Below are positions 7,078 through 14,428 of a DNA stretch of 64,000 nt, piece after piece; the first letter of the stretch is position 1; each line of letters opens with the position of its first letter. A program made the translations under genes and the position numbers. Location of the stretch: contig DASXFN010000016.1 of assembly GCA_036489565.1 (NCBI GenBank), positions 1 through 64,000 on the forward strand, written 5' to 3'. Origin of the DNA: JAICKN01 sp036489565 (GTDB lineage Bacteria > Acidobacteriota > Terriglobia > Terriglobales > Acidobacteriaceae). Below the pieces are notes generated by a model that searched no databases, was not told the DNA's origin, and saw only the letters and a program-made list of their open reading frames with translations.

Positions 7078-9855
7078 ATGAACAGCTTCAATAGCCGCTC
7101 TAATCTAAAAATCGGCGACAAAGAATACGAAATCTACCGCCTCGACGCCCTCGACAAACAAGGCATCGTTACGAAGCATTTGCCCTATTCCCTCCGCATC
7201 CTTCTGGAAAACTTGCTTCGCACCGAAGACGGCAAAAACGTCAAAGCCGAAGACATCCGTGCCCTCGCCGCCTGGAATCGCAATTCCAAGCCGGAAAAAG
7301 AAATCGCCTTCACCCCCAGCCGTGTGCTCATGCAGGACTTCACCGGAGTTCCCGCGGTCGTGGACCTGGCCGCCATGCGCGACGCCATGAAAAAGCTCGG
7401 GGGAAATCCATCGCTCATCAACCCGCTGCAACCAGCCGAGCTTGTAATTGACCACTCCGTGCAAGTAGATGAATATGGCTCAGCCAGCGCGCTCCAGCTA
7501 AACGCCGACTTGGAATTTATCCGCAACAAAGAGCGCTACGCCTTTCTCCGCTGGGGCCAGACGGCATTACGCAACTTCGCCATCGTCCCGCCCGACACCG
7601 GAATCGTTCACCAGGTCAACCTCGAATACCTCGCCCGCGTAGTTTTCGTGAAAGAAGAAAACGCCAAACGCACCGCCTATCCCGACACGCTAGTAGGAAC
7701 AGATTCACATACGACAATGATCAATGGGCTTGGCGTGCTGGGTTGGGGTGTGGGTGGAATTGAAGCGGAAGCCGCCATGCTTGGGCAGCCGGTCTCGATG
7801 CTGATTCCACTGGTGGTGGGGGTGAAGCTTACGGGGCGGTTGCGCGAAGGCGCTACTGCTACGGATTTGGTTTTGACGATCACCGAAATGCTGCGGAAGC
7901 ATGGTGTGGTGGGAAAATTTGTTGAATATTTTGGGCCTGGACTACAAGATTTGCCGCTTGCCGATCGCGCGACCATCGGCAACATGTCTCCGGAGTATGG
8001 CGCGACGTGCGGCATTTTTCCGGTGGATAAGGAAAGCCTCAACTATCTGCGGCTTACCGGGCGCTCGGAAGAGCAGATCGCGCTGGTCGAAGCTTATTGC
8101 CGGGAGCAGGGCATGTTTCACGACGCGAACACGCCGCAGGCGGAGTACTCGGAGTTGCTTGCGCTCGATCTGGCAACTGTCGAGCCGAGTCTTGCCGGGC
8201 CAAAGCGTCCGCAGGACCGCATCGTGCTCTCGAAGGCAGGCGAATCGTTTACGGCTGCGCTGCCATCGTTGATAAAACCAAAAGCCAAGGCCGTTGCGCC
8301 AACCGACGGAACGAATGGAAAGCCAGTGACTCGCTGGGAAGCGGAGGGCGGCAATCCCACTGCGGTCGGCGTTGAGAACCACGCCGTGGAAGAGCATGTG
8401 CCTGCCGATGTGAAGAACGCGCTCAAACATGGCAGCGTGGTCATCGCCGCCATTACTTCCTGCACCAATACTTCCAATCCTTCGGTACTGATTGCCGCAG
8501 GATTGCTGGCGAAAAAAGCTGTAGAGAAAGGACTGTCTGTTCCAGCGTGGGTAAAAAGTTCGCTTGCTCCGGGATCGAAGGTCGTCCGCGATTATCTCGA
8601 CAAGGCTAGCTTGCTGCCTTACCTCGAAAAATTAAAGTTCCATATTGTCGGCTACGGATGCACTACCTGCATCGGCAACTCCGGGCCGCTGCCCGCGGAA
8701 GTTTCGCAGGCGATTGATGAAAAAGAACTGGTCGTCGCGTCGGTGCTCTCCGGCAATCGCAACTTTGAAGGCCGCATTAATTCCGAAGTTCGTGCGAATT
8801 ATTTGATGTCGCCGCCGCTCGTTGTCGCTTTCGCGCTTGCCGGACGCATTGATCTCGATCTTCGCAAAGACGCTCTTGGAAAAGACCGCGAAGGCAAGCC
8901 GGTTTTTCTCGCTGACCTTTGGCCTACGCAGCGCGAGGTGGACGAAGCCATGCAGCAATCCATCACCTCCGACATGTTCCGCAAGAGCTACGCCGAAGTG
9001 TATGAAGGCGACCCGCAGTGGCGGGGCTTGTCCGTACCCAAAGGCGAAACTTATGCCTGGGAGCCGGACTCCACTTACATCCGCCACGCGCCATATTTCC
9101 ATGGCATGTCCGTGAAACCCGCGCCCGTGGCCGATATCAAGAAGGCCCGCGTGCTGGCCGTTCTCGGCGACAGCGTGACCACCGACCACATTTCTCCGGC
9201 AGGCTCGATCAAGAAAGACAGTCCTGCCGGAAAATATTTGCAGGAGCACGGCGTGAAGCCCGCCGACTTTAACTCCTACGGCTCGCGCCGCGGCAATCAT
9301 GAAGTGATGGTGCGCGGCACGTTTGCCAATGTTCGCCTGCGCAACAAGATGGTCCCGAGCCTCGAAGGCAGCTTTACCAAACATTTGCCCGATGGCGCAG
9401 AGATGACCATCTTCGACGCCTCCGAAAAATATATTGCTGACAAAGTTCCTCTGGTGATTCTCGCCGGGAAAGAATACGGTTCCGGTTCATCGCGCGACTG
9501 GGCGGCGAAAGGCCCGCTTCTTCTCGGCGTGCGCGCCGTGATCGCGGAAAGTTACGAGCGCATTCACCGGTCGAACCTTGTCGGCATGGGAATTCTCCCG
9601 CTGCAATTTGCCGCGGGAGAAAATGCGCAGTCTTTAGGCCTGACCGGCGACGAAGTTTTCGAGATCAGCGGCATCCGCGATTTGATCGAGAAATTCTCCG
9701 CCGGGCGTCAGCTCAAAATCCGCGCGACTATCGGCAAGAGCAACAGCAAAGAGTTCAACGCCCTCGTCCGCATTGACACTCCGCAGGAAGCGCAGTACTA
9801 CGCCAACGGCGGGATTCTGCATTATGTGCTGCGGCAGTTGTTGGGGAAGAACTAA
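7078..9855 (+). CDS. acnA: Aconitate hydratase AcnA
   Basis: A 925-residue TCA-cycle aconitase of the AcnA/IRP1 class, interconverting citrate and isocitrate with a [4Fe-4S] cluster. Cluster cysteines are Cys462 (ITSCTNTSNPS) and Cys528/Cys531 (GCTTCIGNSG). The mobile C-terminal swivel domain carries the family element EYGSGSSRDWAAKGPLLLGVRAV, and DSVTTDHISPAG marks the linker end. The chosen ATG has AGGAAGG ten bases upstream; a TTG at 7045 is also open but has no such site. Codon use is uniform across the gene. It seems monocistronic, with TAAAAT at 7033-7038 as a possible -10. Confidence 0.96.
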   Translation: MNSFNSRSNLKIGDKEYEIYRLDALDKQGIVTKHLPYSLRILLENLLRTEDGKNVKAEDIRALAAWNRNSKPEKEIAFTPSRVLMQDFTGVPAVVDLAAMRDAMKKLGGNPSLINPLQPAELVIDHSVQVDEYGSASALQLNADLEFIRNKERYAFLRWGQTALRNFAIVPPDTGIVHQVNLEYLARVVFVKEENAKRTAYPDTLVGTDSHTTMINGLGVLGWGVGGIEAEAAMLGQPVSMLIPLVVGVKLTGRLREGATATDLVLTITEMLRKHGVVGKFVEYFGPGLQDLPLADRATIGNMSPEYGATCGIFPVDKESLNYLRLTGRSEEQIALVEAYCREQGMFHDANTPQAEYSELLALDLATVEPSLAGPKRPQDRIVLSKAGESFTAALPSLIKPKAKAVAPTDGTNGKPVTRWEAEGGNPTAVGVENHAVEEHVPADVKNALKHGSVVIAAITSCTNTSNPSVLIAAGLLAKKAVEKGLSVPAWVKSSLAPGSKVVRDYLDKASLLPYLEKLKFHIVGYGCTTCIGNSGPLPAEVSQAIDEKELVVASVLSGNRNFEGRINSEVRANYLMSPPLVVAFALAGRIDLDLRKDALGKDREGKPVFLADLWPTQREVDEAMQQSITSDMFRKSYAEVYEGDPQWRGLSVPKGETYAWEPDSTYIRHAPYFHGMSVKPAPVADIKKARVLAVLGDSVTTDHISPAGSIKKDSPAGKYLQEHGVKPADFNSYGSRRGNHEVMVRGTFANVRLRNKMVPSLEGSFTKHLPDGAEMTIFDASEKYIADKVPLVILAGKEYGSGSSRDWAAKGPLLLGVRAVIAESYERIHRSNLVGMGILPLQFAAGENAQSLGLTGDEVFEISGIRDLIEKFSAGRQLKIRATIGKSNSKEFNALVRIDTPQEAQYYANGGILHYVLRQLLGKN

Positions 9856-9931
9856 TCGGGCTTTGTGGAATTCCGCTTTTGAACAGCCCGAAAGATGAGA
9901 ATCGCCTGCCATGCCTTTAGGTACCAATGTG

Positions 9932-9956
9932 CACCATAATGGTGTAAAATGGTGGC
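9932..9956 (+). promoter_or_regulatory. Operator/promoter of the RHH gene pair
   Basis: CACCATAATGGTG (9932-9944) is a perfect palindrome around one A. It is followed at once by TAAAAT (9945-9950), and ATGGTG recurs at 9949-9954, giving three half-sites at 10-base phase. The ATG at 9957 lies only six bases after the -10 box, so the mRNA is probably leaderless and a bound RHH dimer would block RNA polymerase. Confidence 0.6.
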
Positions 9957-10214
9957 ATGAAAACTACCACCAAGCAAGTCCGCCGCAGCCTTACCCTTCC
10001 CGAGCCCACGGCCCGAAAGGTAGCCGGCATCGCGAGGCGCCGCAGGCTTAGCGACAGCCGTATCTTGGTTGAATTGATTGAAGAAGGTATCGAAGCCCGC
10101 AAAACCAAAGAGAAGGCGTTTTACGACCTGGCGCAGCGTTTTCGCTCATCGCAGGACGCCACCGAAGTCAAACAATTGGGCGATGAATTGGGCCGCTTCG
10201 TGTTCGGAGAGTAA
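9957..10214 (+). CDS. Ribbon-helix-helix DNA-binding protein, probable antitoxin or autorepressor
   Basis: An 85-residue basic protein. Residues 8-50 fit the ribbon-helix-helix pattern: a short strand (RRSLTLPE), helix A (ARKVAGIARRRR) and helix B after an LSDSR turn (ILVELIEEGIEAR). The C-terminal part (about 52-85) is a charged helix of the kind that wraps a partner in toxin-antitoxin pairs. Its stop overlaps the next start by one base (TAATG), so the two are translationally coupled. The operator just upstream suits an RHH autorepressor. Confidence 0.7.
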   Translation: MKTTTKQVRRSLTLPEPTARKVAGIARRRRLSDSRILVELIEEGIEARKTKEKAFYDLAQRFRSSQDATEVKQLGDELGRFVFGE

Positions 10215-10462
10215 TGCCGCAAATTGAAAGCTGGTCCCGATTGCCGCAGGCGATCCGCAATCATCTTGTGGAACGCATGCGTGACCGCAAGATCAACCTC
10301 AACGATTTAAACCAGCTTCGCCTTTGGATTGAAACCAAACCGAGCGTCCCGGAGGGCTCTTGGTATAAAGATTTTGGATCATTCAAGTTGTGCGGCGAAG
10401 GAAAGCTACCCAAAACATTTCTTTTGGCCGGACAAGCGGCAAAAGGCCAGAAAGTTAACTAA
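10214..10462 (+). CDS. Small protein partnered with the RHH gene, function unknown
   Basis: An 82-residue basic cytosolic protein with no signal or membrane segment. It has a helical N-terminus (LPQAIRNHLVERMRDRKINLNDLNQLRLWIE) and a C-terminal beta-rich part (WYKDFGSFKLCGEGKLPKTFLL). I cannot assign it to RelE, MazF, PIN or HipA families. Position and coupling suggest a toxin or an effector controlled by the RHH protein, but a harmless accessory protein is equally possible. About 350 bases without a gene follow it. Confidence 0.55.
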   Translation: MPQIESWSRLPQAIRNHLVERMRDRKINLNDLNQLRLWIETKPSVPEGSWYKDFGSFKLCGEGKLPKTFLLAGQAAKGQKVN

Positions 10463-10810
10463 ATTTACCGCAAACGCCAAGGTTCCAACGAAAATTCCCG
10501 CCCAAGCGGAGCTTTACGGGGCACCTTCGCCCTTTAGATCACTAAAGTATTATTAATCTGCTATTTACTGATTCCTGGATTGTTTAGCCTTAAATCAGCA
10601 CGCTTCAAAAACAGCGCTTATAAAATAAATGGCTCTGAATATTAAAAGGCTCTTTACTTTAGAGCCTTTTAATATTAGCTTGCAATTGCTGCCGGGTTCA
10701 TCACAACTCGGCAGGTCATTTAGTCGAAAGCCTGACTGATCGACAAACTCAGTATGCGGCTTACGGCTAACAAAAGGCAAATCGCCAACTAACTTAAGGA
10801 GATAACCGTA
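10463..10810. other. Intergenic stretch before the DGxQR gene
   Basis: AT-richer than the flanks. It holds the perfect hairpin at 10638-10676 and an AAGGAG ribosome-binding site at 10796-10801. No further gene is seen on either strand. Confidence 0.6.
10638..10676. terminator. Perfect 16-bp hairpin, probably a bidirectional terminator
   Basis: AATATTAAAAGGCTCT (10638-10653) pairs without mismatch to 10661-10676 around a 7-base loop. A-rich and T-rich outer ends give a U-run on either strand. Confidence 0.7.
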
Positions 10811-12205
10811 ATGCTGACAGAACTGGAAGCACCCGCCGACCATACTTTTATCGCTATTCCCATCGAGGAGAAAAAAATGCCCAAAGGACGACGCCCAAAG
10901 GCACCGGCGCCCCCGAAAAAATTCGAGCGTCAGGAAGCACTGAAAGACCGCATTTTGAATTTGGCCGATGAATTAAGAAATCAGAATTTCTCTGCGATGC
11001 TAGCTGATCTTCAGCCGATCGCACCGATTGCTAAAGAAGTTGTGGACGGGAAGTATGGCGCTATCATCGGTCATGTTGAAGAGCCTCTTGCAGTCTATCT
11101 ACAACGCACTTCCATCAAAGACAACTTGTCTCAAAGACCGCCTTTCGATCACATTGCCGATCCAATCTACCGGCGTCTTATGCGCGACTTCATTGTCGGC
11201 GCTCAAATGCCAGAAGCAAAGATCGCTGCCTTGCGAACCTTGAGCGGGAAAGTACAAAGTCTGAATGAGAAGGACATTTCTTACAGCATCATCGATGGCC
11301 TTCAACGCTCTTGGTGTTACTCGACCACAATTCTGTTAGCCCTTCACCGCGAAAAACTCGTGAGTGAACGATGCATAACTATCGAGGCATGGAACTACTT
11401 CCGACCATTCATCGAGAAGCTTGGTGACCCGCGAGTTGCTGCGGAAACGATGTTGAGTCGAACTGTTCGCTACGAAATCTTCTACAACATTGACCTAGAA
11501 GGTTTACTTCACTACATGGTGACCTTTAATACTGGTCAAAGGCGTATGAGCCTTCAGGTTCAACTTGAAATCATGCGCAAACCGCTCATCGACGAAATTG
11601 AATCTGCAGCCTCAATCGAAGTTTTCCGTGATACGCGCGATATAGAAGCACAGGCCAAGCAACAAAAGCCCAAAGACAAATTCGCAGCATCTGATTTAGC
11701 GATAGCCGCTGAGGCATTCATCACTAACAATGCACAAGTGGCTGGAAAAGAAATCACCGAAGAACTTCTGGACAGCGAGACCGGATACACGTCACTCGGC
11801 GCAGATGTTGGCGACATAGCCGATGTGGTAATCATGCTTAAACGAGTTGCTTTGGAGATACACCCCGCAATGCTCTTGGTATATCAAGCAGACCAGGGAA
11901 AAAAATATTACTTCTCCGGAGGTGGAACATTCTTAACTGGCTTTGCGGCTGCATGTGGCTATATCCGCAATCGTAACAATATGACAATGCTGAACGGTGC
12001 TTTGGAAAAGCTATTGTTATTACTGAACCAGCCAAGCGACGACCCACTTAACCTTGCTGAATACCAGGAGGCTATCAAGACAATCACATCGTCGCGTGGA
12101 AAAATGATGCGTCGTCTCGTTTACGACACATTTCTGCGTTTTTTCAACGGGACGACAACTCGACTCGAATGGACAGATGCTGTGCGGTCACTGTCTTTAA
12201 GTTGA
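10811..12205 (+). CDS. Uncharacterised protein with a DUF262/ParB-like DGxQR motif
   Basis: A 464-residue soluble protein standing alone. Its core resembles the ParB/Srx-like nuclease-ATPase fold seen in DUF262 (GmrSD) and DGQHR/DndB proteins: FDHIADPIYRRLMRDFI..G..MPEAKIAAL near 110-140, then YSIIDGLQRSWCYS near 157-170, where DGLQR replaces the usual DGQQR, and a later FNTGQRRMSLQVQLEIM near 240-257 like the 'N-x-G..LS..E' element. The C-terminal half is helical and unassigned. Two starts are possible: ATG at 10811 after AAGGAG, or ATG at 10877 after GAGGAG. Base composition is AT-richer than the neighbours, suggesting acquisition. A role in phage defence is conjecture. Confidence 0.6.
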   Translation: MLTELEAPADHTFIAIPIEEKKMPKGRRPKAPAPPKKFERQEALKDRILNLADELRNQNFSAMLADLQPIAPIAKEVVDGKYGAIIGHVEEPLAVYLQRTSIKDNLSQRPPFDHIADPIYRRLMRDFIVGAQMPEAKIAALRTLSGKVQSLNEKDISYSIIDGLQRSWCYSTTILLALHREKLVSERCITIEAWNYFRPFIEKLGDPRVAAETMLSRTVRYEIFYNIDLEGLLHYMVTFNTGQRRMSLQVQLEIMRKPLIDEIESAASIEVFRDTRDIEAQAKQQKPKDKFAASDLAIAAEAFITNNAQVAGKEITEELLDSETGYTSLGADVGDIADVVIMLKRVALEIHPAMLLVYQADQGKKYYFSGGGTFLTGFAAACGYIRNRNNMTMLNGALEKLLLLLNQPSDDPLNLAEYQEAIKTITSSRGKMMRRLVYDTFLRFFNGTTTRLEWTDAVRSLSLS

Positions 12206-12234
12206 AGTTTGGATTTACTCCGCACATTAAACCA

Positions 12235-12266
12235 AATCCGAACAGTGCTTAAACACTGTTCGGATT
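12235..12266 (+). terminator. Perfect 13-bp hairpin after the DGxQR gene
   Basis: AATCCGAACAGTG (12235-12247) pairs fully with 12254-12266 around CTTAAA. There is no T-run, so it may stabilise the mRNA end rather than terminate by itself. Confidence 0.55.
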
Positions 12267-12320
12267 CAACCTCAATCCAGATGGAGCAACTCATCTGACT
12301 AATCGTTCGTCCGGACCCCT

Positions 12321-12363
12321 CCATGAAAGAGTTGCCCACACGTTCAAGCGAATTCTTTCATGG
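12321..12363. repeat. Inverted repeat ahead of the small zinc-ribbon gene
   Basis: CCATGAAAGA (12321-12330) and TCTTTCATGG (12354-12363) are perfect 10-bp arms separated by 23 bases, about 30 bases before the start at 12392. Could be an operator or a 5' mRNA hairpin. Confidence 0.5.
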
Positions 12364-12391
12364 AAGAGGTCGTGGCGGCAAGGAAAGTTAA

Positions 12392-12646
12392 ATGCCCAAC
12401 TACAAAAACGGAAACTTCTTTCACCAGATCGATAATTCGGTCTTTGATAAGTACCACCGCCCCGGGCAAATCACAGCAGTCTCCGGGGTTTATCGTTGCC
12501 GTTCGTGCGGTTTTGAGGCTACATGCGTGATGGGAAAACCTCTCCCGCCAGAAAACCATTGTCAAAGCCACAGCCCATCGTGGCGCTGCGCGGGTGGAAT
12601 TGTCTCTTGGCAGCTAGTAGCTGCGGCGGTTCACGTCAGTGGCTGA
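12392..12646 (+). CDS. Small putative zinc-ribbon protein
   Basis: An 84-residue cytosolic protein. YRCRSCGFEATCVMGKPLPP near residues 34-53 contains a CxxC knuckle, and HCQSHSPSWRC near 56-66 supplies further Cys/His ligands, giving a plausible single zinc site. The GQITAVSGVYRCRSCG stretch resembles short proteins found in many bacteria with the pattern 'PG..ap.SG.Y.C..CG', none with a firm function. It has a good ribosome-binding site (AAGGAAAG, 12380-12387) and its own terminator at 12662-12692, so it is probably expressed alone. Confidence 0.65.
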   Translation: MPNYKNGNFFHQIDNSVFDKYHRPGQITAVSGVYRCRSCGFEATCVMGKPLPPENHCQSHSPSWRCAGGIVSWQLVAAAVHVSG

Positions 12647-12661
12647 AATATTAGGGACGTA

Positions 12662-12692
12662 CCGTCCAAGTTCTACTTGGACGGGATTTTTT
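12662..12692 (+). terminator. Rho-independent terminator after the zinc-ribbon gene
   Basis: CCGTCCAAG (12662-12670), loop TTCTA, CTTGGACGG (12676-12684), then GATTTTTT. Confidence 0.85.
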
Positions 12693-12762
12693 GTTGATGG
12701 AAATACCCTGACAGTTGAAAAAAATAGTTCCGCAGCTACGCAACCCAAAATCCTAAAAGCAG

Positions 12763-12822
12763 AACCCTTCGACTCCGCTCAGGGCAGGCTCTCGCGCGAT
12801 AAGACCTCGCTTCGGAATGACA
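12763..12822 (-). repeat. REP-like dispersed repeat, copy 3
   Basis: Read on the minus strand: GTCATTCCGAAGCGAGG, an internal TCTTATCGCGCGAGAG segment, then CCTGAGCGGAGTCGAAGG. It looks like two half-repeats joined through a variable middle. Confidence 0.7.
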
Positions 12823-12827
12823 AACCG

Positions 12828-12867
12828 AAAAGCAAACACAAGGTCCCTCGGCTTCGCTCGGGATGAC
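12828..12867 (-). repeat. REP-like dispersed repeat, copy 4
   Basis: Minus-strand match to copy 1 at 2982-3021: GTCATCCCGAGCG, CGAGGGACC and the TTGTGTTTGCTTTT tail are shared. Only five bases separate it from copy 3. Confidence 0.8.
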
Positions 12868-12886
12868 AGAGTTGTGGCGGTTTTTG

Positions 12887-13250
12887 CTAGCGATATTTTG
12901 ACGTCAGGGCGCGTTTGCTTTTGGAGAGCAGCGGCCAGGCTTCTTTATAAGCCTCATATTTGTAGCGGTCTTTTTTGAGCGGGACCATGGGGTAGAGCAT
13001 GAGTCCGGTTTTGCGCTGGAGGCCGAGGAGGATGGCGGCGGGGATGAGATACCAGACGTCCTGCGGGATGATCCTTCGACTCCAAATTAAGTCCGCTTCG
13101 CGCACTTCATTTTCCGCTCAGGACAAGCTCCGGCGGCGAAGAGGTCCACTTGCTGGAGAGTGTAGTCCTGCTTTTTGAGGAAGTGCGGTTTGAACTGGCA
13201 GAAGTATCCGGTGAACGTGCCGGGCTTTCGCATCCCGTGCCTGCGGCACT
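12887..13250 (-). pseudogene. Remnant of a PD-(D/E)XK-type endonuclease gene, split by a repeat
   Basis: Two minus-strand pieces of one protein are visible. The upstream piece (about 13250-13135) reads KPGTFTGYFCQF, KPHFLKKQDYTL and QQVDLFAA. The downstream piece (about 13070-12887) reads IIPQDVWYLIPAAILLG, KTGLMLYPMVPLKKDRYKY and EAYKEAWPLL before a TAG stop. This order resembles the C-terminal half of PDDEXK_5 proteins (group I intron-type endonucleases: 'vaayiIPedlWYiiPa..lyP..r...YeaYreAWhlL'). The N-terminal half with the catalytic residues is missing. The pieces are separated by a REP-like unit at about 13070-13133, so the gene is dead. Family assignment is from memory of the pattern. 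Confidence 0.6.
13070..13133 (-). repeat. REP-like dispersed repeat, copy 5, inside the endonuclease remnant
   Basis: Minus strand: TTGTCCTGAGCGGA, a variable middle containing GTGCGCGAAGCGGAC, then GGAGTCGAAGGATC. Same two-ended plan as copy 2. Confidence 0.7.
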
Positions 13251-13470
13251 GCACACCGCCACGAAGGCCTAGGCCGGAAGTAATGTTGACCCCGCAATTC
13301 CTAACGCCAATAATCATTCTGATAACTGCACCCATCACCGCCCGCATTTGGGTTGGAAAATTTGCGGCGTGTATCACCTGGCAACCTTACCCTCAATGCA
13401 GCAACTAAATTCCGTATTCGGGGTTGATAATATCCGTATGCGGAGGATATCTTTCATTCGGAGACGATCC

Positions 13471-13776
13471 ATGAAGAAAAGCGTTATGAAGAAAAGTCTG
13501 ATTGCAGTGCTATTTGGAGTTCTGCTGGCTGCGGCCGGCGCGAGCGCGCAGGTTGTGGTAAGGATTGGTCCACCTCCGGCGCGTCATGAAGTCATTCCTG
13601 CACGCCCCGGCCCGAATTATGTTTGGGTAGGCGGATTTCATCGCTATGACGGACGCGCTTATGTCTGGGTGCCGGGCCACTATGTGATGCCTCCGCGTCC
13701 GCATGCCCGCTGGGTCGCGGGTCACTGGGCGCACCGGCACGGTGGATACGTCTGGATCGACGGCCACTGGCGCTAG
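13471..13776 (+). CDS. Exported YxWVxGHW-repeat protein
   Basis: A 101-residue small secreted or periplasmic protein. Residues 1-27 are a signal peptide (MKKSVMKKSLIAVLFGVLLAAAGASAQ, cleavage likely after ASA). The mature part is a set of short aromatic repeats: YVWVGGFH, YVWVPGHY, RWVAGHW and YVWIDGHW, matching the WxxGxW-type repeat family common in Acidobacteriota and Proteobacteria, whose function is unknown. ATG at 13471 was chosen because it opens the signal peptide and has GGAGA upstream. The mature protein is basic and His/Trp-rich, which could suit metal or envelope binding. A terminator follows at once. Confidence 0.75.
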   Translation: MKKSVMKKSLIAVLFGVLLAAAGASAQVVVRIGPPPARHEVIPARPGPNYVWVGGFHRYDGRAYVWVPGHYVMPPRPHARWVAGHWAHRHGGYVWIDGHWR

Positions 13777-13802
13777 AAATAATTTAGAGATTTTCGAAGG
13801 CG

Positions 13803-13858
13803 CCCGTTCGGGCTTGCCGTTCTACTTTGTGCGGCAGGCTTGAACGGGTTTTCTTTTT
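13803..13858 (+). terminator. Terminator between convergent genes
   Basis: CCCGTTC (13803-13809) pairs with GAACGGG (13842-13848), with an inner TTGCC/CGGCA stem, then TTTTCTTTTT on the plus strand. Confidence 0.75.
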
Positions 13859-14151
13859 CACCGCAGGATTAAATCTGCATATTCAGAATGCTTTTGCAGA
13901 TATCCGGCAACAAAGGGACAGGTGACGTCCACTTTGAGTTGATGTTCTCGCGCGTAGTCAAGGGCACTCTTCACCAGGGCCGCTCCTGTGCCAGTCCCTT
14001 GGAGCGCTTCCGGCACTTCGGTTTCGACAAGTCCGAGCACGTGGCCAGTAAGAGTATAGAGGAGTGAGGCGATCTTCCCGTCGTGCTCCAGTTCAAAGCG
14101 GCCCGTCGTCACCAGTTCCGCAGCGGGCTTTTCATGCTTAAATATTTTCAT
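13858..14151 (-). CDS. Small GNAT-fold acetyltransferase (YjdJ/Gtn10-like)
   Basis: A 97-residue single-domain member of the short GCN5-related acetyltransferase group (PF14542 style). The acetyl-CoA loop is EALQGTGTGAALVKSALDYAREH near residues 49-71, followed by the strand-turn VDVTCPFVAGYLQKHSEY that ends every member of this group. The N-terminal strands (RFELEHDGKIASLLYTLTGHVLGLVETEVP) are complete. Substrate unknown. It is convergent with the W/G/H-repeat gene, and upstream of it lies a hydrolase remnant. Confidence 0.85.
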   Translation of the reverse strand: MKIFKHEKPAAELVTTGRFELEHDGKIASLLYTLTGHVLGLVETEVPEALQGTGTGAALVKSALDYAREHQLKVDVTCPFVAGYLQKHSEYADLILR

Positions 14152-14214
14152 TTTGATAACTCAGCGCACTCAATTCGTGAGTTTTTCGGAGAATTAAATC
14201 CACGATTAATCCTT

Positions 14215-14391
14215 TTACGGTCGGAACAGGTCCAAGTCAATGGCATTGGCCATTGCTTTTTGGCCGGCGTCGCTGGGGTGCAAATGGTCGCCGCCATCAT
14301 AGACGGGCAAAAACCGCGATGGGTGGTCGGGGTCGCGCACTACCTTATCGAAGTCAATGACGGCATCGTAGGCGCGCTGGTTCTCATCCAT
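14215..14391 (-). pseudogene. C-terminal remnant of an SGNH/GDSL hydrolase
   Basis: A 58-codon minus-strand frame ends in TAA at 14215-14217. It contains AYDAVIDFDKVVRDPDHPSR, then YDGGDHLHPSDAG and QKAMANAIDLDLF, the classic C-terminal block V with the catalytic Asp and His of SGNH-hydrolase lipases/esterases (DxxH: D35, H38 here). In this frame a stop lies just upstream, and the nucleophile GDS block and the rest of the ~200-400-residue enzyme are absent, so this is a decayed tail rather than a gene. No frame continues it in the 40 bases up to the next gene. Confidence 0.7.
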
Positions 14392-14428
14392 TCATTGACT
14401 GCCTAACGCAGCTTTTCATTTTTAATGG

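Noticed and set aside
10638..10676. Possible attachment site or small RNA at the perfect hairpin
   Set aside because: No integrase gene or direct-repeat partner nearby; a terminator is the simpler reading.
12639..12866. 75-codon frame covering the repeats at 12.7-12.9 kb
   Set aside because: Consists of a terminator and two repeats in translation.
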